Origin: Brumimicrobium mesophilum | Lineage (GTDB): Bacteria > Bacteroidota > Bacteroidia > Flavobacteriales_D > Crocinitomicaceae | Length of the DNA: 64,000 nucleotides | Direction: 5' to 3' | NCBI RefSeq assembly: GCF_003025005.1 | Contig: NZ_PVSS01000011.1 | Location: forward strand, 1-64,000 | Shown here: positions 31,382 to 41,165 of the stretch, one piece after another | Layout: every line of letters starts with the position of its first letter | Numbering within the stretch: the stretch's first letter is position 1 | Translations under genes and position numbers: made by a program | Notes under the pieces: generated by a model | Seen by the model: the letters and a program-made list of their open reading frames with translations, nothing else | Told to the model about the DNA's origin: nothing | Databases searched by the model: none

Positions 31382-34300
31382 TTAAATCTTCACAAACTCA
31401 ACTGCCTCAACATTCCCATCTCCTTCATAAACTATCCTGTAATTTCCATTCGCCCAGCTGCTTGTTTCCAATACAAAAACGGTCAAGCCTTTATCTAATG
31501 CTTGTTTATCTGAAATTACATGGATTATTTTTCCAAGGTTGTTATACACTTTTAATGTAACCGCTCCTTTTTTAGGCATTACAAGCTTAATCGTTAATTG
31601 GTCTTTTACAGGATTAGGATAAGGATTGATGATTACCGCTTGATTTTCAGTCATTGTTTTACACACCTCGTTATTCGTCAAATCTTCCTCAATAAACTGC
31701 ACTGGTTGAATAATCTCTCCATTCACACATAAATAGTTTTGAATGGTGTCTTCTGCTGGTATTTGAGCGCTTGGAGATGCTGAGAAAATGTAAATTTCTT
31801 CCTCGTTGGCCTGTAACATTCCAGACCAAGTTTCTTTGATGGATCCAGTGTTTGGACTCTGAGAAATTAAATCAACTTCTGTAATTGGAGTCGTCCCTTT
31901 GTTTTTTAATCGAACTGCTATCGTTAGGAATCCATTGATTTCCTGACTAAACAATTGAGAAATTTCTAAATCTGTTCTTTGATCTAAAACTGGTAATTCT
32001 ATACGCATACTATCTACACAGTTCCATTCGTTTTCTACTTTCAACTGCACAATTTGGGTCGTTCCAATCTGACTTTCTTCAAACACTATACTTGTGTCTG
32101 CTTGTTGAGAAGTCGCGAAATTTCCAAAACTCCACAAATATTCGTTGGCTCCTGAGCCTGTACTTTCAAAAACAATTGGATAATCTGTGATAAATGCTCC
32201 AGGTGTAAAAGTGAAATCAGCATTTAAAAAAGGGTTAATCGTAACATCTGAAACATTAGCATTAATGCATCCAAAACTAGAGGTCACTTCATGCTCCAAT
32301 TCATAAATACCACTATTGGAAAAGTTATTGGTGATATTAAATCCATTTAAAGGTGCTTGGTTATCAAATCTCCAACTCACTTGTGCAACACTCCCATTCG
32401 GAACAAATGATGCGTCTATAAATGAAGTTTCTAATCCTGCACAATTCTGATCAACAGAATGTTGAACTTGAGGAGTGGCGTGTATTTTTACAGTTTGTGT
32501 GATACTATTACTACAGCCATTATCTGAATTAACCAGTAATTCAACATCGTAAATTCCATGCGAACTGTAAGGTTTTTGAGGATTGTTTTGAGTTGACGCT
32601 GTTCCATCTCCAAAATCCCACAGCTTTCCAGTTATTACAGCTGGAGCTACGATTGTAGAAGTATTTTGGAAGTTTACGATACTGCCTTCACATACTTCAT
32701 CGAAAATGAAATCAGCAGTAGGTGCAGGAACGATATTTATGGTTTGAATTAATGAATCTACACAGCCAAAAACATCTGTTCCGACCAACAATACATCAAA
32801 ATCTCCGTCATCATTAAAAGTATGAGATGTATTTTGACCATTTGCAGTGTTCTCAATTCCGCTTGAAGGATCTGCAAAATTCCAATCCCAACTTGAAATA
32901 GTTGTTGGACTAATTTGACCTCCACTAAATAAAATACCTTCAAATTGACATTGGTTGGTAGTTGCAAAAGTCAACATCGGGTTTTCTTTCACCTCGATTG
33001 TTTGCGTTAGTTTGTTGAAACAACCCGAAGACGTTTCTATGATTAAATCTATGTCGTACATTCCACTATTTGAATAAGCATGATTACCTGTGGCAACAGT
33101 TGAACTGTCTCCATCTCCAAACGCCCATGTCCAACCAATTATTGTTGAGCCGTCTGTGGTAGAGGAAAGGTCTGAGAAGTTTATCGGAGCGTTTACGCAA
33201 GCATTGCTTGGAATTTGCATTTGAACGATTGGTGCATCACCTGTTATGATCACGTCAATAGTGTCTTTTGCTTCGCAACCGTTTGCATTTTGAACGATTA
33301 CACTATAAGTTCCTGAGGTATTAATCTCCAATTGAGGAGTTGTTTCTGCTGTGTTCCAAAGGTAACTTGTTGCGCTACTTGCTCCAGAACTTAGAACAAT
33401 ATCATTTCCTGAGCACATTGTGGTGTCTGGACCTAATGTTGCTGTGGTTGCAAATATATCTTCAGTGAAATTTAATGTATCTGATGCGAATATACAACCG
33501 TTGGTGTCTGTGACTACAACATGTACATCTCCAGGAGAATCGATGATCAAAGTATCACCAGTTGAAAAGTCCGACCAGAGGTAGGAATAATTTAGGCCTA
33601 AGTTGGTGTTCCAAATTATTGAATCGTTGGAGCAGTATTGGTTGGAAAGAGGGTAGTTTAATTGACCCAAGTTTACTTTAATAGTATCTCTTGAAATGAA
33701 ACCAAAAACATCTTCAACTTCAACCCAATATGTTCCTGAAGAATTAACAACTAAACTATCTGCAATGGATCCATCTGACCACAAATAGGACTCAAATCTT
33801 TCACCAGCGTAAATAGTGGTGTCGCAAAAACCGTATTTGGAGATATTTGCACCTAGGTTGGTTGGTGGTGCATATTTATGACGAAGATATTCATGTGTTA
33901 ACTCACGCAACGAATCGGAAAGTTTAACATTAAAAAGAATTATTTCTCCTATTTCGCCATCCATGAAATGACTTCCTGTGGAACGGCCTAAAAACACTGT
34001 TGTATTGAAAGACGGTGCACCAACAGCGGTAGAGAAAAATGAATCACTGTTTATTCTAAAATCGAAAGTAGATCCAGAGTTAATATTTAAGATGTGAGGC
34101 TTTTTTAAGTCGATGGAATTAGAAATATCACCTATTGTGAATCGTGTAGCTCTTCCAAAACCAGAATAAACAACATTATTATTGTAAGGATAATGATCTT
34201 GAGAGGCAGATGTTCCAAAAGACCACAAGCCACTTGTTGAAGCAGAAGTTGCAGGAGTATTTTTGAGTTTAATTAATGAAAAAATTTCAGCATTAGCTAG

Positions 34301-34876
34301 GCTGGAAAAGTCAATCGGCTGAAAGAAGTTTGGGCCACTTGGTTGAAATTCAACCATGTTATGGTTATTTATACTGTTTTGAGCAGGTAGCAAATAAGGT
34401 TGGTTACTAGGTGATGATTGTAAATAACTATTTGAATTTCCGGATAAATCATTCCATTCGGCAATTCTATTTCCTGAAACTGTTTGAACACTATCTGCTT
34501 TTAACCACATTTCCAATTGGCTAAACCCTGTGAAATCTACAATTCTAAATGAACGTACTTCCGACCAGGAACTGTTGTTAGCCTTACTTCTCCAATAAAA
34601 CTGAGTGTTACTTGGAAGTTGAGAGGATGTGAAATTTGTGAGGGTTAAGGAAGTAGCGTTTTCTACTAACGTACTGAAATTAGCACTTGTTGAAATCTGA
34701 AAATCGTAACTAGAAGCATTTGGAACAGAGTTCCATTCAAAATAAATTGTAGTACTATCAAAAACATAGTTTGCTTTAGGGAAAACTAAACCAGGTTGTG
34801 CAAAAGTTGCTAAGCTAGAAAGCAATATTACTAACGGTATTATTATTAGATTTTTGAACATAATTAAGTTATTCAA
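31382..34876 (-). CDS. Large secreted PKD/LamG-like protein with T9SS type A sorting domain
   Basis: An 1164-residue secreted protein. The ATG at 34861 (MFKNLIIIPLVILL) may be the better start because it gives a cleaner signal peptide ending TFAQ. Next come a fibronectin-III-like strand set (about 25-110), a concanavalin/LamG-like domain (about 118-340, FMDGEIGEIILFN), Ig-like segments with paired cysteines (about 345-550), and four PKD domains (WAFGDGDSS, WNFADPSSG, LWDFGDGTAS, SWRFDNQAP; about 555-890). It ends in a type A T9SS sorting domain (NPYPNPVKDQLTIKL ... NGNYRIVYEGDG) over the last 80 residues. It is probably a surface adhesin or matrix protein; no enzymatic motif was seen. Confidence 0.88.
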   Translation of the reverse strand: MNNLIMFKNLIIIPLVILLSSLATFAQPGLVFPKANYVFDSTTIYFEWNSVPNASSYDFQISTSANFSTLVENATSLTLTNFTSSQLPSNTQFYWRSKANNSSWSEVRSFRIVDFTGFSQLEMWLKADSVQTVSGNRIAEWNDLSGNSNSYLQSSPSNQPYLLPAQNSINNHNMVEFQPSGPNFFQPIDFSSLANAEIFSLIKLKNTPATSASTSGLWSFGTSASQDHYPYNNNVVYSGFGRATRFTIGDISNSIDLKKPHILNINSGSTFDFRINSDSFFSTAVGAPSFNTTVFLGRSTGSHFMDGEIGEIILFNVKLSDSLRELTHEYLRHKYAPPTNLGANISKYGFCDTTIYAGERFESYLWSDGSIADSLVVNSSGTYWVEVEDVFGFISRDTIKVNLGQLNYPLSNQYCSNDSIIWNTNLGLNYSYLWSDFSTGDTLIIDSPGDVHVVVTDTNGCIFASDTLNFTEDIFATTATLGPDTTMCSGNDIVLSSGASSATSYLWNTAETTPQLEINTSGTYSVIVQNANGCEAKDTIDVIITGDAPIVQMQIPSNACVNAPINFSDLSSTTDGSTIIGWTWAFGDGDSSTVATGNHAYSNSGMYDIDLIIETSSGCFNKLTQTIEVKENPMLTFATTNQCQFEGILFSGGQISPTTISSWDWNFADPSSGIENTANGQNTSHTFNDDGDFDVLLVGTDVFGCVDSLIQTINIVPAPTADFIFDEVCEGSIVNFQNTSTIVAPAVITGKLWDFGDGTASTQNNPQKPYSSHGIYDVELLVNSDNGCSNSITQTVKIHATPQVQHSVDQNCAGLETSFIDASFVPNGSVAQVSWRFDNQAPLNGFNITNNFSNSGIYELEHEVTSSFGCINANVSDVTINPFLNADFTFTPGAFITDYPIVFESTGSGANEYLWSFGNFATSQQADTSIVFEESQIGTTQIVQLKVENEWNCVDSMRIELPVLDQRTDLEISQLFSQEINGFLTIAVRLKNKGTTPITEVDLISQSPNTGSIKETWSGMLQANEEEIYIFSASPSAQIPAEDTIQNYLCVNGEIIQPVQFIEEDLTNNEVCKTMTENQAVIINPYPNPVKDQLTIKLVMPKKGAVTLKVYNNLGKIIHVISDKQALDKGLTVFVLETSSWANGNYRIVYEGDGNVEAVEFVKI

Positions 34877-35092
34877 TTCAAATAGCAGGTTTATATTTTT
34901 AGAAAAAAACTGAACTGAAACGTAAATTTACGTAGAACCATTCAAATTAACCAAAAAAATAGCTACTTCCAACTCATTAATTCAAAAAACAATTTGATAA
35001 GAATAGGATTGCTTGAGTTATAATTACAAAAACTTGAATAATAGTTAGTAATTTAGCAGCGCTAACTAGATGAATAACTTAATACAAAGTCT

Positions 35093-36283
35093 TTGATTAC
35101 CACTGAAAATGCGATAACAATCTCGAACCTTTCCAAATCTTATCTAATTGGTAAGAAAAAGGACTCCTCACTTAGGCAGTCTTTAACTGGAATGCTTAAG
35201 AAAAAGGAAAGCTCAACGGAATCTTTTTTTGCATTAGAAAATGTTTCCTTCGAAATAAATGAGGGTGAAGTAATTGGAATTATAGGTAAAAATGGCGCAG
35301 GAAAATCGACATTACTAAAAATACTTTCCAAAATAACTCAACCTACTAAAGGGAGGATAGAAATAAATGGGAGAGTTGCATCTCTGTTAGAGGTGGGTAC
35401 TGGATTTCACCCTGAACTTACTGGAAGAGAAAATATTTATTTGAATGGAACTCTTCTTGGAATGTCTCGAAAAGAAGTTTCAGCCAAACTAGATGAAATT
35501 ATTCAGTTCTCAGGTGTAAAGAAATTTATTGACACTCCAGTGAAACATTATTCTTCAGGGATGTACGTTAGACTTGCATTTTCTGTTGCGGCGCATTTGG
35601 AACCAGAGATTTTGATTATTGATGAGGTACTTGCAGTAGGAGATGCTGAATTTCAAAAGAAATGTTTGGGGAAAATGAAAGATGTGGCAGGTGAAGGTAG
35701 AACAGTTATCTTTGTAAGTCATGACTTAGCAGCAGTTAGAAAACTTTGTACTAAGGGAATTCTTTTAGAACATGGAAAGATTATAAAGCAAGGAGAAATT
35801 AGTGAAGTTATCCAGGCTTATATTAAATCAGGAAAATTAAGTTATCAATATAAACCTGAAATCGTTAAACCTGATATTCCAGTTGCTTTTAAATCAATTG
35901 AATTATTTAATGGAGATGGTGAAAACTCTAATGAATTTACTTGTGAAGATGAAATATTATTAAAATTTTCTTTTGAAGTTAGGAAAGAAAACCACCCTTA
36001 TTCACTCTTTGTGATCTTCAAGGATAAATATGGTTCTCCGATTTTTTCAGTTGAAAAAGCAATCGACAACGAGGTTTTAGTCCTAAAACTAGATAAAATG
36101 TTCTTAACCCGAGGGCAATACGATATAACAACATTTATTCATATACCTAAAGTTGAACAAATAGATGTTGCTAATGATGTTTGTGGATTTTCAATTTATG
36201 ATGCAACTTCTCCATTAGCAATTCATGGAAGTTATGAATATGGAAATGTTTTTGGAAACTATAAATGGCAAAGTAATATTTAG
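35093..36283 (+). CDS. Polysaccharide ABC exporter ATPase (Wzt-type)
   Basis: A 396-residue ATPase of the polysaccharide/polyol-phosphate export family. It has Walker A GKNGAGKST (about 65-73), signature YSSGMYVRLAFSVA, Walker B ILIIDEVLAVGD and the H-loop SHDLAAV. After about residue 250 there is a Wzt-type C-terminal domain (FKSIELFNGDGENSNEFTCE onward), which in known Wzt proteins binds the glycan end. The only workable start is TTG at 35093, because an in-frame stop lies at 35075 and no ATG precedes the first strand. The matching permease is at 42460, six genes downstream. It exports the glycan made by this locus, probably O-antigen or capsule. Confidence 0.9.
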   Translation: MITTENAITISNLSKSYLIGKKKDSSLRQSLTGMLKKKESSTESFFALENVSFEINEGEVIGIIGKNGAGKSTLLKILSKITQPTKGRIEINGRVASLLEVGTGFHPELTGRENIYLNGTLLGMSRKEVSAKLDEIIQFSGVKKFIDTPVKHYSSGMYVRLAFSVAAHLEPEILIIDEVLAVGDAEFQKKCLGKMKDVAGEGRTVIFVSHDLAAVRKLCTKGILLEHGKIIKQGEISEVIQAYIKSGKLSYQYKPEIVKPDIPVAFKSIELFNGDGENSNEFTCEDEILLKFSFEVRKENHPYSLFVIFKDKYGSPIFSVEKAIDNEVLVLKLDKMFLTRGQYDITTFIHIPKVEQIDVANDVCGFSIYDATSPLAIHGSYEYGNVFGNYKWQSNI

Positions 36284-36289
36284 ACAATA

Positions 36290-37030
36290 ATGATAAAAAA
36301 AATAAAAGATTATTATAATTGGGGTGGTCGTTTCTTAACAGATCCATTTCACATTAAAGTTGCAGATTTAAATAAAAAGGAAGCTGACAAAACTCCTTTA
36401 CGTTCAGATATTATCAATTTTTTATTGCAAAAACTAAATAGAGACACCACCTATTTGGAAATTGGAGTAAGGAATCCCGCAATTAATTATGATAAAATTA
36501 TATCAACCACTAAATACAGTGTTGATCCTGGTTTAGAATTTAAGGAAAACCCTGTTGATTTTAAACTGACAAGTGATGAATTCTTTAGTCAATTGAGAAC
36601 CAACAAAGTTCTAAGCAAGGATTTAAAATTCGATGTTATTTTTATTGATGGCCTACATTTAGCAGACCAAGTTAATAGAGATATAGAAAATGCATTAGAA
36701 TTTATTAAAGAAGATGGCTTCATCATTTTACATGATTGTAATCCCCCATCAGAATGGCATGCAAGAGAAGAACATGGATACCGAATTTCTCCCGCTGGAA
36801 ATAATTGGAACGGTACAACTTGGAAGGCTTTCGTGAAATGGCGCCAAAACAAAGATTTATTTTCGTGCTGTGTTGATACAGATTGGGGGGTAGGAATTAT
36901 TTCTAAAACTCACAAAATCGGAAGTGCAAGTTCAATAAAAAATCCATTTTTTGAATATGGTGTTATGAATGAAAATAGAAAAGAATCCATGAACTTAATT
37001 TCTTTTGAAGATTTGAAATCGCTATTGTAA
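36290..37030 (+). CDS. SAM-dependent methyltransferase (class I)
   Basis: A 246-residue methyltransferase-like protein with motif I YLEIGVRNPAINYDKI, a motif II acidic strand (KYSVDPGLEF) and DVIFIDGLHLADQVNRDIENAL, as in the Methyltransf_24 group. HDCNPPSEWHA follows. It lies 6 bp after the exporter ATPase, in the polysaccharide operon. By analogy with Wzt-exported O-antigens, it might methylate a sugar or the non-reducing end recognised by the Wzt C-terminal domain; that is inference. Confidence 0.78.
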   Translation: MIKKIKDYYNWGGRFLTDPFHIKVADLNKKEADKTPLRSDIINFLLQKLNRDTTYLEIGVRNPAINYDKIISTTKYSVDPGLEFKENPVDFKLTSDEFFSQLRTNKVLSKDLKFDVIFIDGLHLADQVNRDIENALEFIKEDGFIILHDCNPPSEWHAREEHGYRISPAGNNWNGTTWKAFVKWRQNKDLFSCCVDTDWGVGIISKTHKIGSASSIKNPFFEYGVMNENRKESMNLISFEDLKSLL

Positions 37031-37076
37031 CGTTGGCCTTTAACACTTTTAATTTATTAATGAACTAGACTCACTG

Positions 37077-38258
37077 TTGAGAATTCTGCAAAATATCTCT
37101 TTATTTTTTACGATTTTTATTTATCGTTCTAAAAGTTTGTTCGTAGTAAAGAAAGCAAATAGACATCCTAAATCCATACTTTTTTTACCTGCTTTTTTTC
37201 CGGAAAATGCTGGTTATCATTGGCGCGTTAAATTGTGGGCAGAAGAATTAGAAAAAGCCGGGTATAAAGTTGATATTTTATCGGCTATTGAAAAAAATGA
37301 ATTCTATAACTTGCTTAAAAATAATAGAACTAAGTTCTTTATTACTTTTTTGAAAAGAAGATTTAAGCATGTCTTAATGGCGCGTAAGTTTGAAACTGTT
37401 ATTGTAAGAAGAGAATTGTTATTGTATAACGATTATGGTAATTTGTTTTTAGATAAATTGCTATTAAAGATTCATGACAATGTAATTCTCGATTTTGATG
37501 ATGATATCGCTGCAGCTAAAAATCAACCCAAAAAAATCACCAATCGGTATGGGAAAATAATGGGCGAAGAAGGGAATAAGTTTAATGACACATTACGATT
37601 ATATAAAAAGTTTATCGTTGCCAGTAATTATTTAAAAGACAAAGTTTCGAAAGAAAATATACACCTTAGTTCCGATAATATTTTAGTTATTCCCACTTGT
37701 GTAGATTATAATAACTATACAGCTAAACAGTATCCTTCAGAAATTAAAAAGTTGGCTTTTGGTTGGATTGGCGGAGATCACAATTACTTTTTGTTGGACA
37801 CTCTGTTGCCAACGCTCAACAAACTTTCGAAAACTTATAATTTTAAACTCATTGTTATTGGGGGCGAAAAATATAGCAGAGATACAGATTTTGAAATTGA
37901 ATTTATTCAGTGGTCTTTAGAAACAGAAATAGAAAATTTGTATAAAATTGATGTTGGTTTAATGCCACTTTTAGAAGATGAAAGATCTAAAGGGAAAGGT
38001 GGATTTAAACTCATTCAATACATGGGATTGGGTATTGTGAGCGTTGCTAGTGCAATAACCATTAATAGAGAAATCGTTGAGGATGGAATAAGTTCATTTT
38101 TGATTTATAATTCTCAAGATTGGGAAGACACTTTGATTCAACTTTTGAAAGGAGAGATAGACTTTGAAACTGTTGGAAAGAAAGCCAATAAAAACATAAT
38201 TAATAACTATACTTTTAAGGCTAACTTTAATCGGTATGAAAATTTTATAAAAAAATGA
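37077..38258 (+). CDS. Glycosyltransferase family 4-like
   Basis: A 393-residue GT-B glycosyltransferase: an N-terminal acceptor domain (SILFLPAFFPENAGYHWRVKLW, DFDDD) and a C-terminal donor domain with FGWIGGDHN, LKLIVIGGEKY-type strand, VGLMPLLEDERSKGKGGFKL and a late acidic EIVEDG site. No ATG is available at the N-terminus; TTG at 37077 is the most likely start (the frame is closed upstream at 37050). It overlaps the next glycosyltransferase by 4 bp. Sugar specificity unknown. Confidence 0.82.
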   Translation: MRILQNISLFFTIFIYRSKSLFVVKKANRHPKSILFLPAFFPENAGYHWRVKLWAEELEKAGYKVDILSAIEKNEFYNLLKNNRTKFFITFLKRRFKHVLMARKFETVIVRRELLLYNDYGNLFLDKLLLKIHDNVILDFDDDIAAAKNQPKKITNRYGKIMGEEGNKFNDTLRLYKKFIVASNYLKDKVSKENIHLSSDNILVIPTCVDYNNYTAKQYPSEIKKLAFGWIGGDHNYFLLDTLLPTLNKLSKTYNFKLIVIGGEKYSRDTDFEIEFIQWSLETEIENLYKIDVGLMPLLEDERSKGKGGFKLIQYMGLGIVSVASAITINREIVEDGISSFLIYNSQDWEDTLIQLLKGEIDFETVGKKANKNIINNYTFKANFNRYENFIKK

Positions 38259-39424
38259 AGAAGATTTGCATTCTCTTAAATGGCCCCATAAAAAATGACC
38301 CTAGAGTTATAAAAATAGCACGTACAATTTCAAAGAATAATTTTGTAGACATCTTCTATATTAATGGAAGTCCGGACGATCAATTGTTATTTAATGATAA
38401 TGTACAGTTATATCATACGGTTAAGAAAGTAGGTTTTAAAACAAAGATAATTCGTCATACATTTTTCTATAATGAGTACAGTTTTCTCTCGCATCAAGTA
38501 TTAAAAACGAATAAAGAATACGATTATATTTACGCAAATGATTTACCATGTTTAAAGCCAGCCTTATTGATTAAGGCTAAGAAAAGCACCAAGGTGATTT
38601 ATGATTCTCACGAAATTTATATTGAAACTTTAAATCAATTTCTGCCAACAAAAGCAAAAGGATTAAAAGGACTTTTTTATAAATTCAACCTCAAGTTCTT
38701 AAAATACGTAGGAGAAGCAGCTGAAAAAAAGTACCTAAAAAGTGTGGATAAATTTATTACAGTTGGACAAGGGGTAAAAGAATATTTTGAAAAAAAATAT
38801 GATTACAAAGGGATTCATGTGGTAATGAATTGTCCGGAATTTAAAGAGAATTTAAAAACAATTGATTTACATTCTAAGTTAGGGTTGACACCTTCTACTA
38901 AAATTGTACTATATCAAGGTATGTTGAACAACGGTAGAGGATTGGATTTGTTAATTAGATCCTTTCCATTAGTTGACAAAGAATGTGTTTTATTTATTTT
39001 AGGAAATGGACCATTAAAAGATCACTTAATTAAACTAACGAAAGATTTAAAACTTGAAAATCGAGTGTTTTTTGAAAAGGCAGTTCCATTCGATGATTTA
39101 CCTAGTTATACTTCAGCGGCTTTTTGTGGAATTAATTTACTTGAGAATTTTAATTTAAGTAAATCCTTAGCGGCACCAAATAAACTATTTGAGTACATAC
39201 ATTCATCAATTCCAGTTATTGCAAGTTATTCTTTTGAAAACAATATTGTTTTTAATAAATTTAAAATCGGAATACAAACTAATAATAATATTGATGAGAT
39301 CTCTTCTTCGATAAATGAACTTATTGCGTTAGATACGCATCCTTTCAAAGAGAATTGTAGAGAAGCAGCATTGATTTACAGCTGGAATCAGCAGGAACGT
39401 ATTTTACTAAATGTAATTCAATGA
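38255..39424 (+). CDS. Glycosyltransferase (GT-B, family 4/1 type)
   Basis: A 389-residue glycosyltransferase. The N-terminal half has ILLNGPIKNDPRVIKIARTI and VIYDSHEIYIETLNQF; the C-terminal half has IVLYQGMLNNGRGLDLLIRS, LFILGNGPLKD and PNKLFEYIHSSIPVIAS, a typical donor-binding EX7E-like region. The ATGA overlap with the preceding gene and a 4-bp overlap with the following one indicate tight coupling. It builds part of the exported glycan; donor and linkage cannot be read from sequence. Confidence 0.85.
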   Translation: MKKICILLNGPIKNDPRVIKIARTISKNNFVDIFYINGSPDDQLLFNDNVQLYHTVKKVGFKTKIIRHTFFYNEYSFLSHQVLKTNKEYDYIYANDLPCLKPALLIKAKKSTKVIYDSHEIYIETLNQFLPTKAKGLKGLFYKFNLKFLKYVGEAAEKKYLKSVDKFITVGQGVKEYFEKKYDYKGIHVVMNCPEFKENLKTIDLHSKLGLTPSTKIVLYQGMLNNGRGLDLLIRSFPLVDKECVLFILGNGPLKDHLIKLTKDLKLENRVFFEKAVPFDDLPSYTSAAFCGINLLENFNLSKSLAAPNKLFEYIHSSIPVIASYSFENNIVFNKFKIGIQTNNNIDEISSSINELIALDTHPFKENCREAALIYSWNQQERILLNVIQ

Positions 39425-40224
39425 GAGTAAACTTACCTAAAATAAATCGTGCTTTTAGAATAGGTATTTTAAGACTGTTAAACCTATCAGACGAAAGAAT
39501 ATATAGAAGTATTCATAGGCTCAAAAAAAAGCATCCAGAGGTATTAGGGATAAAAGAAACTTTAAACGAATTAATACACACGGATAAATCGATTTCTAGA
39601 TTTGGTGATGGTGAATATTCTTTATGTTTGGGAAGAGGAATCGGTTTTCAAGAAGTTAGTAAGACCTTGAGTAATAGAATGAGGGAAATCTTAATCAAAG
39701 GAAGCACCGAAAATTGTATTGTTTCAATATTGAATTTCCCAAATGATAAATTGAGTGATTATTCTAAAATGTTTTGGTATGAAAATGTAGTCAGTATTTG
39801 TAGACTCTTAGATTTAGGTAAAACATATTTTAATTCAAATATTACGAGGAGTTTAAGTAAAGAACAATTTCTATTAATGAAACAAATATGGGACAAACGA
39901 AATGTTATTTTCGTCTCAGGAAAAGGTTCTCGACTAAACGAAGAACATTTTTTATTTGATAATATGTTAACTAAACACATGGTTTATTCTCAGCCAGTAA
40001 ATGCTTGGCAAGCATATAACCAAACAATTGAAGAAGTTCTTGAAGTTTCAAATAAAGTCGAGAACCCAATTGTGATTTGTTCATTAGGTCCTACTGCATC
40101 AGTTTTAGCCTATGATTTGAGTAAATTAAATATAAGAACATTAGATTTAGGTCATTTTACTAACTCTTACGACAACTTGGTACTTAATTTTCCAAAACCT
40201 GAAAATTTACCTTATTCTAAATAA
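39421..40224 (+). CDS. GT-D fold glycosyltransferase (DUF1792-like)
   Basis: A 267-residue protein with the pattern ISRFGDGEYSLCLGRGIGFQ near residue 60, an FVSGKGSRLNE segment, and CSLGPTASVLAYDL near the C-terminus. This matches the DUF1792/SP_1767 group of GT-D glycosyltransferases described for serine-rich-protein and capsule glycosylation. Overlap with the previous gene is 4 bp. It probably adds one sugar in the same glycan pathway. Family assignment is from motif memory and moderately certain. Confidence 0.72.
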   Translation: MRVNLPKINRAFRIGILRLLNLSDERIYRSIHRLKKKHPEVLGIKETLNELIHTDKSISRFGDGEYSLCLGRGIGFQEVSKTLSNRMREILIKGSTENCIVSILNFPNDKLSDYSKMFWYENVVSICRLLDLGKTYFNSNITRSLSKEQFLLMKQIWDKRNVIFVSGKGSRLNEEHFLFDNMLTKHMVYSQPVNAWQAYNQTIEEVLEVSNKVENPIVICSLGPTASVLAYDLSKLNIRTLDLGHFTNSYDNLVLNFPKPENLPYSK

Positions 40225-40231
40225 TAAATTT

Positions 40232-41095
40232 ATGAATGAATCACCGAAGACATCATTATATTTCTTTAATAAAAACAGTAATTTTGGAGATCAATTAAAC
40301 ATTGCAATATTGCAAAAAATATTGAATGTTGAACCTGTTTTTGAATCTGTATATAAATGTCAATTGGTTGCAATTGGAAGTCTTCTAGAATCTTTTTTAC
40401 ATGGGAGTGGAAAGATAAAACTAGCGGTTAAGAAACTAACATTGCCACAATTAAATATTTGGGGATCTGGTTTTATCGCACCTCCCGAAACCAGAATTAT
40501 CAACCCTAAGTTAAAACAAGAATCATTTTTTAGAAAAGTAAATATTCATGCTTTAAGAGGCCAGTCAAGCAAGCAACGTGTGGAACAAATGTTCGATAGA
40601 CCTTTTGATATTGCTTTAGGTGATCCAGGGTTATTGGCTTCAAAACTCATTAATACCGATAAAACCATAAAGAAATACCGATATGGAATTGTTCCACATT
40701 ATGTTGATAAGGATAATCCATTAGTTAGCGATTTACAGAAGAATTTGAATGAATCTATAATTCTAGATATCATGGATGATCCTATTACCTTTTTAACAAA
40801 AGTATCGGAATGTGAAAATATTATTTCAAGTGCTATGCATGGACTTATTGCAGCTGACAGTTTAGGAATTCCGAATGTTCGAGCTGTTTTTTCTGATAAA
40901 ATAGCTGGCGGTAATTATAAATTTAACGACTATTATTCTGTTTTTGGGTTGAAGGATTTAGCATTTTTTAAACCAGAAAAATCCAGTGAATTTCAAAGTG
41001 AAATTAATGCTCTGATTGATGATTATTCCATTTCCCGAGATACGATTTCCGAAATTCAAAGTAACTTATTGAATTCCTTTCCCAAATTTAAGTAG
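40232..41095 (+). CDS. Polysaccharide pyruvyltransferase family protein
   Basis: A 287-residue protein with FNKNSNFGDQLNIAILQKIL at the start, NIWGSGFIAPPE, ALRGQSSKQRVE, ALGDPGLLA and SAMHGLIAADSLGIPN. These are the hallmarks of the CsaB/WcaK-type pyruvyltransferase family, which ketalise sugars with phosphoenolpyruvate. It follows the GT-D gene by 7 bp. A pyruvylated sugar in the exported glycan would add negative charge, useful for surface protein or cation binding. Some members of the family have other activities, so the exact reaction is not certain. Confidence 0.82.
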   Translation: MNESPKTSLYFFNKNSNFGDQLNIAILQKILNVEPVFESVYKCQLVAIGSLLESFLHGSGKIKLAVKKLTLPQLNIWGSGFIAPPETRIINPKLKQESFFRKVNIHALRGQSSKQRVEQMFDRPFDIALGDPGLLASKLINTDKTIKKYRYGIVPHYVDKDNPLVSDLQKNLNESIILDIMDDPITFLTKVSECENIISSAMHGLIAADSLGIPNVRAVFSDKIAGGNYKFNDYYSVFGLKDLAFFKPEKSSEFQSEINALIDDYSISRDTISEIQSNLLNSFPKFK

Positions 41096-41165
41096 TTAGG
41101 ATACCAGAATTATGATTTAGATATCAATTAAACTTATAATCATTATTTTTTAGAATAAAACCGAA